DNA of 64,000 bases. It comes from Salinispirillum sp. LH 10-3-1 (lineage in GTDB: Bacteria > Pseudomonadota > Gammaproteobacteria > Pseudomonadales > Natronospirillaceae). The stretch lies in assembly GCF_030643825.1 (NCBI RefSeq), contig NZ_CP101717.1:434001-498000 (forward strand). Reading direction: 5' to 3'. This document shows, in pieces, positions 54,108 through 63,399 of the stretch; positions within the stretch are counted from its first letter, which is position 1; each line of letters starts with the position of its first letter. A model generated the notes under the pieces. The model did no database searches. It had not been told where the DNA came from and worked only from the letters and a program-made list of their open reading frames with translations. Position numbers and translations under genes: made by a program.

Positions 54108-55682
54108 ATGGAACCTGCCTTTTTTATCTACGCTTTTGTTGGTGGCTTGTTGGCCATGGCGGTGCGCCTGCCGCCGTTGGCCGGTTTTCTGGTAGCGGGT
54201 TTCGCGTTGAACGCCATGGGGTATGAAATGACCCCGGAGCTGACCACCATAGCGAATTTGGGCGTGACCTTGCTGCTGTTTACCATTGGCCTAAAGCTGA
54301 ATGTCCGGTCGCTGCTGCAACCCGTGGTGTGGGGGAGTGCAACGGCGCACATGGTGCTCTCCAGTGCCTTGTTCTTGGGCGTGTTGATTGGGCTGAAAGC
54401 CTTGGGTTTGCGCTTGCTGCAAGATAACGATTGGTCGTCCATGCTGGTTTTGGGCTTTGCACTGTCGTTCTCCAGTACCGTGTTTGCGGTGAAGGTCTTG
54501 GAAGACCGCAGTGAAACGAGTTCATTGTACGGTCGCATCGCCATTGGCGTGCTGATCATGCAGGATATTTTTGCCGTATTGTTTCTCACCGCGTCCACCG
54601 GTCAGCTGCCGAGCGTTTGGGCGTTGGGTCTGTTGTTGTTAATCCCGTTGGCACCGCTGATTCGGCACTTGATGAATCGTCTAGGGCATGGCGAGATGCA
54701 GGTGCTGTTTGGTTTCTTGGTGGCCTTGGTGCTGGGCTATCAGTTGTTTGAATGGGTCGGTGTTAAGGGCGACTTAGGCGCGCTGGTGGTGGGTATGTTG
54801 CTGGCACCGCACAAGGCAGCGGCGTCACTCGCCCGTGCGTTGTTCAACATCAAAGAGTTGTTCTTAGTCGGCTTCTTCTTGTCCATCGGTTTGCTGGCTT
54901 TACCCACATGGGAACATTTGGGCGTGGCCTTGTTGATTATGTTGGTACTGCCGCTGAAGACAGTGCTGTTTATGCTGATCTTCCCGCAATTCCGTTTGCG
55001 TGCTCGGACAACGGTGTTGGCGACCTTGAGTCTCAGTAATTTCTCTGAGTTCGGTTTGATCGTCGCCGCCCTGGCGTTGGCGCAAGGCTGGTTGTCGGCC
55101 GACTGGTTGGTCATTTTATCGCTGGCGGTGGCTTTGAGTTTTGTGGTGGTATCGATACTGAACGTCTTCAGTGAACGCCTGTATCGGCGGATCAGGCCGT
55201 TGTTGCCCGAAGCGCCTGCTGGCCGTTTGCATCCGCATGATCGCCCGGTGGAGCTGGGTGATGCCCAGGCCATTGTACTGGGTATGGGTAAGATTGGTCG
55301 GGGGGCTTATCAGCGTTTGGAAAAGCACTACGGCTTGCGGGTGTTGGGCATTGATAACAACGAATCCACGGTGGAACGCTGGCGTGCGCAAGGCTTTCGG
55401 CTGCTGGAAGGTGATGCGGTGGATTCGGATTTCTGGGAAAAGATCTTGTTGTCGGAGGGTATTCAATTGGTGCTTCTCGCCATGCCGCATCACGCGGGTA
55501 ATGTGTTTGCCTTGGAGCAGCTCAAAGGACGAAAATTCGCCGGCAAGGTGGCTGCCATTGTGGAGTACCCGGACGAGACCAAGCCGTTACAGAAGCTGGG
55601 CGCCGATGCCGTATTCTATGTTTACGAAGAAGCAGGCCTTGCCTTGGCCGACAGCGTTATGGCGGCATCTAAAGAGGCGTAA
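54108..55682 (+). CDS. CPA2 cation:proton antiporter with RCK/TrkA-N domain (Kef-like)
   Basis: 524-residue protein. About 12 transmembrane segments fill residues 1-365 and include the CPA2 pattern LGFALSFSSTVFAVKVLEDR. A cytosolic nucleotide-binding domain follows (AIVLGMGKIGRGAYQRLEKH; then LLEGDAVDSDFWEK). It resembles the KefB/KefC/YbaL group of potassium:proton antiporters; gating by glutathione adducts cannot be judged. It is a single-gene unit; hairpins follow at 55693-55792. Confidence 0.9.
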   Translation: MEPAFFIYAFVGGLLAMAVRLPPLAGFLVAGFALNAMGYEMTPELTTIANLGVTLLLFTIGLKLNVRSLLQPVVWGSATAHMVLSSALFLGVLIGLKALGLRLLQDNDWSSMLVLGFALSFSSTVFAVKVLEDRSETSSLYGRIAIGVLIMQDIFAVLFLTASTGQLPSVWALGLLLLIPLAPLIRHLMNRLGHGEMQVLFGFLVALVLGYQLFEWVGVKGDLGALVVGMLLAPHKAAASLARALFNIKELFLVGFFLSIGLLALPTWEHLGVALLIMLVLPLKTVLFMLIFPQFRLRARTTVLATLSLSNFSEFGLIVAALALAQGWLSADWLVILSLAVALSFVVVSILNVFSERLYRRIRPLLPEAPAGRLHPHDRPVELGDAQAIVLGMGKIGRGAYQRLEKHYGLRVLGIDNNESTVERWRAQGFRLLEGDAVDSDFWEKILLSEGIQLVLLAMPHHAGNVFALEQLKGRKFAGKVAAIVEYPDETKPLQKLGADAVFYVYEEAGLALADSVMAASKEA

Positions 55683-55692
55683 ACCATTGCGG

Positions 55693-55792
55693 TCTACGCC
55701 CCCTAGGCGTAGACAGGCTACCACTGTTTTGTACCCCAAACCCCACCCTTTCTCCTGCTTTCGACCCCTCTCTACGCCGTGCGGGCGTTTTT
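55693..55792 (+). terminator. Two hairpins after the antiporter gene
   Basis: GTCTACGCC (55693-55701) pairs perfectly with GGCGTAGAC (55707-55715), without a T-run. Further on, ACGCC (55774-55778) pairs with GGCGT (55784-55788), followed by TTTT. The second is the more terminator-like. Confidence 0.45.
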
Positions 55793-55911
55793 CAACCGCA
55801 TAGGCAGTTCTAACTGAAAATTCGCTATTGGCTGCGTTTTAATGGCTTCGTCAAAAATTACAACAAGATGACACCTGATCGCCAACAACAATAACGAAGC
55901 CGGGTACTCAC

Positions 55912-58900
55912 ATGTCTCTGAACCGTCTGATCGCCAGCGTAAGCTGGTCGAAGCCTATTCTATTTTTTCTTACTTTGGCGCTGGCCGCCTGCGATCCCGA
56001 ATCGGGTAATGCGAACAGCACCGATGCCTCCGGGGCCACACCTGATGCCACGCAGGATGCAGACGCGGGCACACCCGGTACAGGAAATACCGGGGCTAAA
56101 CAAACCATCGTCGTACCGTCAGACGGTGAAATAGAGCCCGCTTCGGGTGCCATCGTCGAAATCAATACCGTTCCCGATACCGCGGCCATGCATTGGCTGA
56201 ATGCCGAGACGTTGCTCTGGCAGGGCGGACTGGACGGTAATTGGAGTGTGCGGCTGTACCATTCTCCGGCCGCCGATTTGGTAGTCACCAGTTCTGGCGT
56301 ATTTGGCACGGGCGGCTATTTCGAGTTGCAGCCCAGCAGTGTCAGCGGTGATGTGAGTGACCGCTTCCGCAGTCTGTCGGGTGATGCCTTTGCGTTAGAT
56401 GCCAGCTTGTCGGATGACGTGCGCAAAGCGCTGTTGAAGCAGCAACTGGTCGTCGTCGCCTATGACACGCAGGGCGCCATGCGCCAAGCCACGCAAGTGC
56501 AAATTCCCGGCGTGTTGGATGATCTCTACGCTACGGGCACGGGCAGTGCGGTGGACGTTGATTTGGGCGTGCAGTTTGTAGGTTCTGACGTGACGTTCCG
56601 CGTGTGGGCGCCGACCGCTCTGACAGTGAATTTGAAATTGTACGATGCTAACAAAGCGCTGCTCGACAGCATTGAACTGACCGAAGACATGGCGACCGGT
56701 GTGTGGTCGACCACAGCATTTCGTCCCGATGTGGACCGGCAGTTCTTCCGTTATGAAATCACTGTTTTTCACCCTGATACATTGGCGCTTGAAACCTATG
56801 AAGTGACCGACCCCTATGCGCTGAGCTTGTCCACCGACAGCCGTTACAGCCAGGTGGTTGACTTGCAAGATGCCGACCTGAAGCCCGCCCAATGGGATAC
56901 ATTGAGTCGTCCCACTATGCCGGACCCGACCGACCTCATTATCTACGAAGCGCATGTACGTGATTTCAGCGCGCGGGATACCTCAACGCCAGCGCAGTAT
57001 CGCGGTACCTATAAGGCCTTCACCTTGGCCAACACAGCGCCCATGCAGCATTTGCAAACCCTGGCCGATGCCGGTTTGAACATGATTCACCTGCTGCCGG
57101 TGAACGACCTCGGTTCGATGATTGAAGACCCTGCGTTGCAAGTAGACTTGAACCATACGGTGGCCGACCTCTGTGCGCAGCGCCCAGCGTCGTTCGTTTG
57201 CGCTGAATTCTCATCCAGCCAGACCTTACTCAGTGTCTTTGAAAGCTTTGACCCCACCACCGACCGCGCGCAAGCCTTGGTGGAAGATATGCGTGCGTTG
57301 GACAGCTTTAACTGGGGTTACGATCCGTACCACTTTTTTGCCCCCGAAGGCAGCTACGCCACGAACCCGGAAGGCGTAACACGCATTCGTGAGTTGCGTG
57401 AACTGATCGCCAGCATGCACGACATGGGGTTACTGGTGGCGCTGGATGTGGTGTACAACCACACGTTTCAGGCTGGACTGGATGAAAAGTCGGTGCTCGA
57501 TAAAGTGGTGCCGGGTTATTACCACCGCCGCAATGAAGTCACCGGCGCTATTGAAGACACCACTTGCTGCCCGAACACCGCTACTGAATGGCGCATGATG
57601 GAAAAGCTCATGGTGGACTCCTTGGTCAGTTGGGCCGAGCACTACCGCTTTGATGCGTTCCGCTTTGACTTAATGGGCCATATTCCGCGTGACGCCGTGC
57701 TGCGGGCGCGTGACGCGGTGCAAGCCGTGCACCCCACCAACTACTTCTACGGCGAAGGCTGGAATTTTGGTGAGGTGATGGACGATCGTCGCTTTGACCA
57801 AGCTAGTCAGCTCAATATGGCCGGTACGCACGTCGGCACATTCTCCGACCGCTTGCGCGAAGCTGTGCGCGCTGGAGACCTGTTCACCGGTGGTGGGGCC
57901 TTGCATCAACAAGATGTGACGCGCATCGGTTTGGTCGGCAATGTGGGCAGTTACGAATTCCGTACCGCCTCGAACACCATTGAACGCACCTACGACTACA
58001 TCTGGAACGGCCAGCCCGCAGGTTACAGTGCGGACCCCGCCGACACAGTGAATTATGTGTCCAAGCATGACAACGAAACCCTGTGGGACATTCTGCAAGA
58101 CAATCTGCCTGCCGGCATGAACACCCAAGACCGCGTTCAGGCGCATCAAGTCGCGCTCTCCTATCCCATGCTGGGGCAGGGTATTCCGTTCATTCACATG
58201 GGTTCTGAACTGCTGCGTTCGAAGTCGATGGACCGCGACAGCTACGACAGCGGTGACTGGTTCAACTACGTCGATTTCACCCGGCAAACCAACAACTGGA
58301 ACGTCGGCTTGCCGGTGCGCGAAAAGAACGAACCGCGCTATGACCGCATTGCGCAGATCATTCAAAACCCGGCATCCCAGCCGCAACCGCAGCACATTGA
58401 TGCAACCTACGAGTACTTCCTTGATCTGATGCGCATACGGGCCAGCAGCAAGCTGTTCCGTTTGTCCAGCGCCGCCGATGTGCGGGACCGCGTGCGCTTC
58501 CACAACACGGGTAGCAACCAGATTCAAGGCTTGATCGTCAAGAGCATCAACGATGGCCTGGGTCTAACGGACATCGACCCCGACCACGATGCCGTGGTGG
58601 TGCTGTTCAACGCCAGTGGCAGTGCGCAAAGCTACAGTGTGGCGGAAGCGGTAGGCCAAGGTTTCACGCTGCATCCTGCGCACCGCACCAGTTCAACGGC
58701 GTTCAATGCGGGCTTCGACAGCGCCAACGGTACCTTCACCGTTCCGGCGCGCACCACGGCGGTGTTTGTATTGCCCCAAGGGGCTGAGCAAGGCATCGGC
58801 TTGGGTGAGGCGGCGCCACACAGTTTGTTCCTGCTGGGTGAAATGAACGGTTGGACGCATGGCACGGCGATGAGCTACAGCGGCAACGATACCTATACGC

Positions 58901-60906
58901 GCTTGATCGACCTCAATGCCGGTACCTATGCCTTTAAGATTGCTGATGCCGACTGGGGTACGCAAACCAACAGTGCGAATTTCAGTGACGGTGGTGGCTC
59001 CGTGGCCGTGATGGCTGCCGGTGGCAGTGATGGCAACTTGCAGATCACCGTGGCGGAAAGCGGAGAATACCGTCTTACTTTGAATCGCAGTAACCCGGGC
59101 AATCAGATCGTCACGGTAACCTTGGTGGCGCTGGCGGACGACGATGATGACGATGGTCAAACGCCCGGCGACGGCAATGACCCCGTCGAAAGCCTGGTGG
59201 TGTACTTTGAAAAACCAACCAATTGGGGCACGGCGTATGTGCATTATTGGAACGCTATCCCCGCCGGCAGTGTGACCAACTCTTCATGGCCCGGTGTGGC
59301 TATGACCAGCGTGGGTGACGGTTGGTATCGTTATGCCTTTGATGGCGTCAGCAGTATCAATGTGGTGTTCAATGATAACGGCAGGGCACAAACGAGTGAT
59401 TTAACGCGCGCGGAAAACGGCTGCTATCAGGGCGGCGTCTGGCAGCGCAACTGCGACCCCATGAGCGCCGAAGAACGCGACGATGGCGTGGTGATCATTG
59501 ACCCGGAGGAGCCCGTGTTACCCGAGAATAAGGTTGCCTTTGTGCATCTGTTCGAGTGGAGCTGGCCGGACATCGCGCAGGAATGTGAGCTGCATCTGAG
59601 CGACAAGGGCTTCACCGCTGTGCAGGTGTCGCCCCCGCAAGAGCACATTGTCGGTAATACCTGGTGGACGCGCTATCAGCCCGTCAGCTATCAGTTGAAT
59701 TCGCGCAGCGGTGACCGGGCGCAGTTCATCGACATGGTGCAGCGCTGCAACGCCGTGGGTGTAGAGATCTACGCTGATTTGGTGATCAACCACACCGCTG
59801 ATATCGATACGTGGAACCCTACCGCAGGTAATGGTGTGGGCGCCGGTGGTCCGGTGGGCAGCGGTGGTACAGAGTGGAGCCGAATGAATCACCCAGGTCT
59901 GTACGATGTTGGTGATTACCACCCGGAATGCGTGATCAGCAATTATCAGAACCGTACAGAGGTGCAAGAGTGCCAATTGTCGGAACTGCCTGACCTGAAC
60001 ACCAGCAATGAATACGTACAACAAACCCTTGCTGCCTACATACAAGACTTGGTCGATATCGGCGTAACGGGGTTCCGTATTGACGCGGCCAAGCACATGG
60101 CCGCAGACGACATCGCGGGCATTATTAACCGCGTTACCGGCGATCCGTATTTCTTTTCAGAAATCATCGACCTCGGTAATGAGCCGATTCGCTCCAGTGA
60201 GTATCTCGGTTTAGGCATGGTGGAAGAATTCATCTACAGCCGTGAAATCTCGCGCGTGTTCAAAACGGGCAGTCTGGCTTGGTTGGCGAATTTCGGGCAG
60301 GTATGGGGTGAATTCCAACACGCCGGTTCGGACGTGGTGGTGTTTACCGACAACCACGACAACCAACGCGGTCATGGTGCCGGGGGCAATATCCTGACCC
60401 ATCAAGAAGCTACACCCGGTCTGTACGACCTTGCCAATGTGTACATGCTGGCGTGGCCTTACGGCTACCCGCGCATTATGTCCAGCTATCGCTTCAGCAA
60501 TACCGAAATGGGCCCGCCTGCGGCCTCCGTGCACGGCGACCAAGCAGTGAATTGCTTTGGTGACGACTGGGTGTGCGAACACCGCTGGCGTCCCATTGCC
60601 AACATGGTGGCGTTTCGCGCCATCGCCGAGTCTAGCCCGGTGGTGAACTGGTGGGACAACGGCGCGAATCAAATCGCCTTCGCGCGTGACGGGGCTGGTT
60701 TTGTGGCCATTAACCGTGAGACCGACGGCGTGATGAGCGTCAACTTGCCGACGTCGTTGCCTGCCGGTGAGTACTGCAACGTGTTGGCCGCCGAGCCGGA
60801 TGACTGCGCAGGCCAAACCCTGAGTGTGAATGCCGACGGCGAGTTGCTTGTCACCCTGGCCCCGCTGGAAGCATTGGCTATTCATGTCGGAGCGCGGATG
60901 GACTAG
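55912..60906 (+). CDS. Bifunctional amylopullulanase lipoprotein (pullulanase + alpha-amylase)
   Basis: 1664-residue exported glycoside hydrolase with two complete GH13 domains. The signal peptide ends in L-A-L-A-A-C, so Cys at about residue 27 is lipidated. Residues about 70-960 form a pullulanase module: N-terminal beta domains, then DVVYNHTFQAG, nucleophile D586 (FRFDLMGHIP), acid/base E615 (FYGEGWNFGE) and D720 (SKHDNETLWD). Residues 965-1085 and 1095-1185 look like starch-binding modules (the second CBM25/26-like). A GH13 alpha-amylase follows from about 1200, with D1391 (GFRIDAAKHM), E1417 (FFSEIIDL) and D1483 (FTDNHDNQRGHG). All catalytic residues are intact. It would debranch and cleave starch or glycogen at the cell surface. 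Confidence 0.93.
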   Translation: MSLNRLIASVSWSKPILFFLTLALAACDPESGNANSTDASGATPDATQDADAGTPGTGNTGAKQTIVVPSDGEIEPASGAIVEINTVPDTAAMHWLNAETLLWQGGLDGNWSVRLYHSPAADLVVTSSGVFGTGGYFELQPSSVSGDVSDRFRSLSGDAFALDASLSDDVRKALLKQQLVVVAYDTQGAMRQATQVQIPGVLDDLYATGTGSAVDVDLGVQFVGSDVTFRVWAPTALTVNLKLYDANKALLDSIELTEDMATGVWSTTAFRPDVDRQFFRYEITVFHPDTLALETYEVTDPYALSLSTDSRYSQVVDLQDADLKPAQWDTLSRPTMPDPTDLIIYEAHVRDFSARDTSTPAQYRGTYKAFTLANTAPMQHLQTLADAGLNMIHLLPVNDLGSMIEDPALQVDLNHTVADLCAQRPASFVCAEFSSSQTLLSVFESFDPTTDRAQALVEDMRALDSFNWGYDPYHFFAPEGSYATNPEGVTRIRELRELIASMHDMGLLVALDVVYNHTFQAGLDEKSVLDKVVPGYYHRRNEVTGAIEDTTCCPNTATEWRMMEKLMVDSLVSWAEHYRFDAFRFDLMGHIPRDAVLRARDAVQAVHPTNYFYGEGWNFGEVMDDRRFDQASQLNMAGTHVGTFSDRLREAVRAGDLFTGGGALHQQDVTRIGLVGNVGSYEFRTASNTIERTYDYIWNGQPAGYSADPADTVNYVSKHDNETLWDILQDNLPAGMNTQDRVQAHQVALSYPMLGQGIPFIHMGSELLRSKSMDRDSYDSGDWFNYVDFTRQTNNWNVGLPVREKNEPRYDRIAQIIQNPASQPQPQHIDATYEYFLDLMRIRASSKLFRLSSAADVRDRVRFHNTGSNQIQGLIVKSINDGLGLTDIDPDHDAVVVLFNASGSAQSYSVAEAVGQGFTLHPAHRTSSTAFNAGFDSANGTFTVPARTTAVFVLPQGAEQGIGLGEAAPHSLFLLGEMNGWTHGTAMSYSGNDTYTRLIDLNAGTYAFKIADADWGTQTNSANFSDGGGSVAVMAAGGSDGNLQITVAESGEYRLTLNRSNPGNQIVTVTLVALADDDDDDGQTPGDGNDPVESLVVYFEKPTNWGTAYVHYWNAIPAGSVTNSSWPGVAMTSVGDGWYRYAFDGVSSINVVFNDNGRAQTSDLTRAENGCYQGGVWQRNCDPMSAEERDDGVVIIDPEEPVLPENKVAFVHLFEWSWPDIAQECELHLSDKGFTAVQVSPPQEHIVGNTWWTRYQPVSYQLNSRSGDRAQFIDMVQRCNAVGVEIYADLVINHTADIDTWNPTAGNGVGAGGPVGSGGTEWSRMNHPGLYDVGDYHPECVISNYQNRTEVQECQLSELPDLNTSNEYVQQTLAAYIQDLVDIGVTGFRIDAAKHMAADDIAGIINRVTGDPYFFSEIIDLGNEPIRSSEYLGLGMVEEFIYSREISRVFKTGSLAWLANFGQVWGEFQHAGSDVVVFTDNHDNQRGHGAGGNILTHQEATPGLYDLANVYMLAWPYGYPRIMSSYRFSNTEMGPPAASVHGDQAVNCFGDDWVCEHRWRPIANMVAFRAIAESSPVVNWWDNGANQIAFARDGAGFVAINRETDGVMSVNLPTSLPAGEYCNVLAAEPDDCAGQTLSVNADGELLVTLAPLEALAIHVGARMD

Positions 60907-61019
60907 CGCACGACTGCATGGATGCACGGTGACGCACGATGCCAAAGATAAGGGTCGCGAGGGATTACTTAAGAGCTTCCCTAGTCTAAGATAACATTTT
61001 TAGGCTAGGACGCTCCGCT

Positions 61020-63149
61020 ATGCCCACGCAGACCGCTGACTATCATCATCGCATCGCGCCCGCTCTGGGTGTGATGGTGACCGGACATCGGGCTAAGCGT
61101 TTGCAGCAGTCCGGCTATGAACCTCGAAGCTCTGCTATCGCTGAGGTCTTGAACGCGGTGTTGCAACGGGTGCAAGCGCGTGCGGAACAGGCCTTTGCGA
61201 CCGGTGCCCGGGTGTACGACGACGTGCCGCCGGTCTATCGACTGTTGACGGGCGTTGCGGATGGTGTGGATGAAATGGCCGCCAACGCCGCGCAACCCAA
61301 CGGATATGAGCTGCATGTTGTCGCTCCCGGACGCGCCGACGACGCCAGCTACCAAGAGCCCGAGCCGCAGCGCGCGATTTCACTCGGCATGAAACCTACC
61401 GGCGTGCGCTCGCGCACCCTGCGCCAAGACGACTACAGCCTGCGTGACCGCATGGTGTTGAGTTTCTCCGATCTGATGATCGCCGTGTGGGATGGGCAAG
61501 AGCCTTTTCCCATGACCAGCGGCACTGCCTTAGCCGTGAAATCTGCACTGCTGCGGCGCATTCCGGTCATCTGGCTTGAACTGGCACAGAACGGCGAAGC
61601 TCCGAATGTTTGGTTGGCGGATCCGGCCCGACTGACTGATCGTGCCTTGACCGAAATAGATGTGCTGGACGCCACGCCGGAACTGCTGCGCGGACTGTTC
61701 AATCGCTACGCGCTGCACGACTCAGGTTTCGACCAGCAATTGGATGTGTGGCTCGAGGGCTTGTTGCTGCCGTTCCTACCGGCGCTCAATGAAGACAATG
61801 AAGAGCGCGTGTTACGACGACGTATTGCACGGCAAGACACCACACTGGGTTACCTGCTGGGTTGGTTGAAGTTTTTCGTGACGTTCGGCGGCACTCGGCG
61901 ACCACTCGGGTTGTTCAACTGGTTGTTGGGGGGCGTGCTCTGGTTGCAGGTGATGCTGAACCCACCGCAACGCAGTGCTGGGTTGCACATTTTGGAATGC
62001 TTGAACAGCGATGTGCGGAAAATCAGTTGGCAAGAAAACATGGTCAGCCGCCTACATGGCTTCTTTTCTGGCTTGATTAAACTCGAGCCGCGCGAAGCGG
62101 TACGCGCCTTGCGCTCGGAGCGCCTGGAGACGCAGCAAAACCATAGTGACGCGCCCTCAAGCCCCATTCGCGAGACATCGCTGCCCGGATTCTTCCATTG
62201 GGCCGATGCGCAAGCCCGTGTATTTGCCACCCGTTACCGTGATGATACCTGGGTTATCTATTACGCGGCTGCTTTGGCGGTGTTTTGCGCCGTCGCGGGC
62301 GCTATTTACCTCTGGCCCGCCAAAGAGCCAGGCTGGTACTACATTTGGGTGGTGCTGGAATTTATCTTGTTGCGCTTTGTGGTGGGACGGGTGTTGATTG
62401 CGCGCTTTAAGGGCTGGCATGAGCGCTGGATGAGTTATCGGTATCTGGCCGAGCAACTGCGTATTCTGCGCATCGGCTTTCCCTTAATGGTTATGCCCGA
62501 AAGCGTTAAACAACGGGTTTGGGAGCCTGAGGCCAACCCGGAGAAAGAAGCGCATTCGCCCGTTCGTGTCATTCAACCCGAAGGCTGGATATTGCAGCGC
62601 ATTGTCGTTGCCGAGGGCTTGCCAAAAAGCGCTGCGGGCAAGGCTTACTTCCGCATTACGCATCACAACGACGCCATCCTACAAGGCGTGAATCACGCGC
62701 TGGCCGACAACCGGGCTTATTATCAGAGTAAGTATCATCGCTTGCACAAAGACCATCACCGGCTGCACCGTTTTTCATTGCTGCTGTTTGCGTTGACCTT
62801 TGCTGCAGTGCTGAGCCACTTCGTGTTTCATCTGCCCGGCATCCTGTTTTTTACCGCGTTCTTTCCGGCATGGGGCGCGGCGATTCACGGTATTTTGAAC
62901 CAAAACGAAGTAGGGCGTATTTCGGCGATATCAGCACAGACGTGGCAGCGCCTCACCACCCTCAGCCAGGCCATGCAGATGCACCAAACCATCACCGAAG
63001 CGGGCGTGGCTATCAACGACCAAGCCATAGCGTGGGCGCGCACGCGCGAACTGCGTGAGCTGGTGCGGGCTTTTACCGACACCTTGGCGGATGAAAATAA
63101 GCAGTGGGTGTCGCTGTTACAGCACAATCAGCCAGATTTACCCGCTTAA
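61020..63149 (+). CDS. SLOG-domain protein with SLATT-like transmembrane regions
   Basis: 709-residue protein without a firm family name. Residues about 15-190 form a Rossmann-like domain of the SLOG/LOG type: VMVTGHRAKRL, then RLLTGVADGVDEMAA, YELHVVAPGR and SDLMIAVWDGQ, matching the nucleotide-binding pattern of this superfamily. A hydrophobic stretch lies near 299-313. Two membrane pairs follow: about 411-432 with 439-462, and about 584-605 with 607-627. The first is followed by HERWMSYRYLAEQLRILRIG, which recalls SLATT-type two-TM effector domains associated with SLOG or SMODS enzymes. In that context SLOG senses a nucleotide signal and the membrane part acts as pore-like effector. This role is inference; no cyclase gene is next to it. 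Confidence 0.65.
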   Translation: MPTQTADYHHRIAPALGVMVTGHRAKRLQQSGYEPRSSAIAEVLNAVLQRVQARAEQAFATGARVYDDVPPVYRLLTGVADGVDEMAANAAQPNGYELHVVAPGRADDASYQEPEPQRAISLGMKPTGVRSRTLRQDDYSLRDRMVLSFSDLMIAVWDGQEPFPMTSGTALAVKSALLRRIPVIWLELAQNGEAPNVWLADPARLTDRALTEIDVLDATPELLRGLFNRYALHDSGFDQQLDVWLEGLLLPFLPALNEDNEERVLRRRIARQDTTLGYLLGWLKFFVTFGGTRRPLGLFNWLLGGVLWLQVMLNPPQRSAGLHILECLNSDVRKISWQENMVSRLHGFFSGLIKLEPREAVRALRSERLETQQNHSDAPSSPIRETSLPGFFHWADAQARVFATRYRDDTWVIYYAAALAVFCAVAGAIYLWPAKEPGWYYIWVVLEFILLRFVVGRVLIARFKGWHERWMSYRYLAEQLRILRIGFPLMVMPESVKQRVWEPEANPEKEAHSPVRVIQPEGWILQRIVVAEGLPKSAAGKAYFRITHHNDAILQGVNHALADNRAYYQSKYHRLHKDHHRLHRFSLLLFALTFAAVLSHFVFHLPGILFFTAFFPAWGAAIHGILNQNEVGRISAISAQTWQRLTTLSQAMQMHQTITEAGVAINDQAIAWARTRELRELVRAFTDTLADENKQWVSLLQHNQPDLPA

Positions 63150-63214
63150 CGGCAGTATATAGGCCTTAAAGAGGTGCCTTTGCCGCACTGAATTCAATAA
63201 TCCCCACTTGGCTC

Positions 63215-63230
63215 TGTGACCACTTTCACA
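63215..63230. promoter_or_regulatory. Perfect CRP-type site upstream of the subtilase gene
   Basis: TGTGACCACTTTCACA has both half-sites of the CRP consensus (TGTGA-N6-TCACA). A -10-like TAGATT lies at 63251-63256, placing the site about 41 bp before the expected start of transcription, the class II activator position. It is about 170 bp upstream of the subtilase ATG. Confidence 0.65.
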
Positions 63231-63399
63231 GCCTGCGCTATTCCTGTCATTAGATTTTTACACTCTTGGGATTCATTACTATCTTGGGTGGTGTCAGGCA
63301 GCTTGTACAACAAAAAGGACGAGCAGAACAGTTGCCTAGCAAGAGTAAGGTGCGGCAATCGCGCCGTACCGGGTCTTTAACTAATAAGGAAAATATTCC

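Noticed and set aside
57670-58527. Long minus-strand open frame opposite the amylopullulanase gene (285 codons), and others at 44933-47533
   Set aside because: They are antisense shadows of high-G+C coding sequence, without ribosome binding sites or family motifs.
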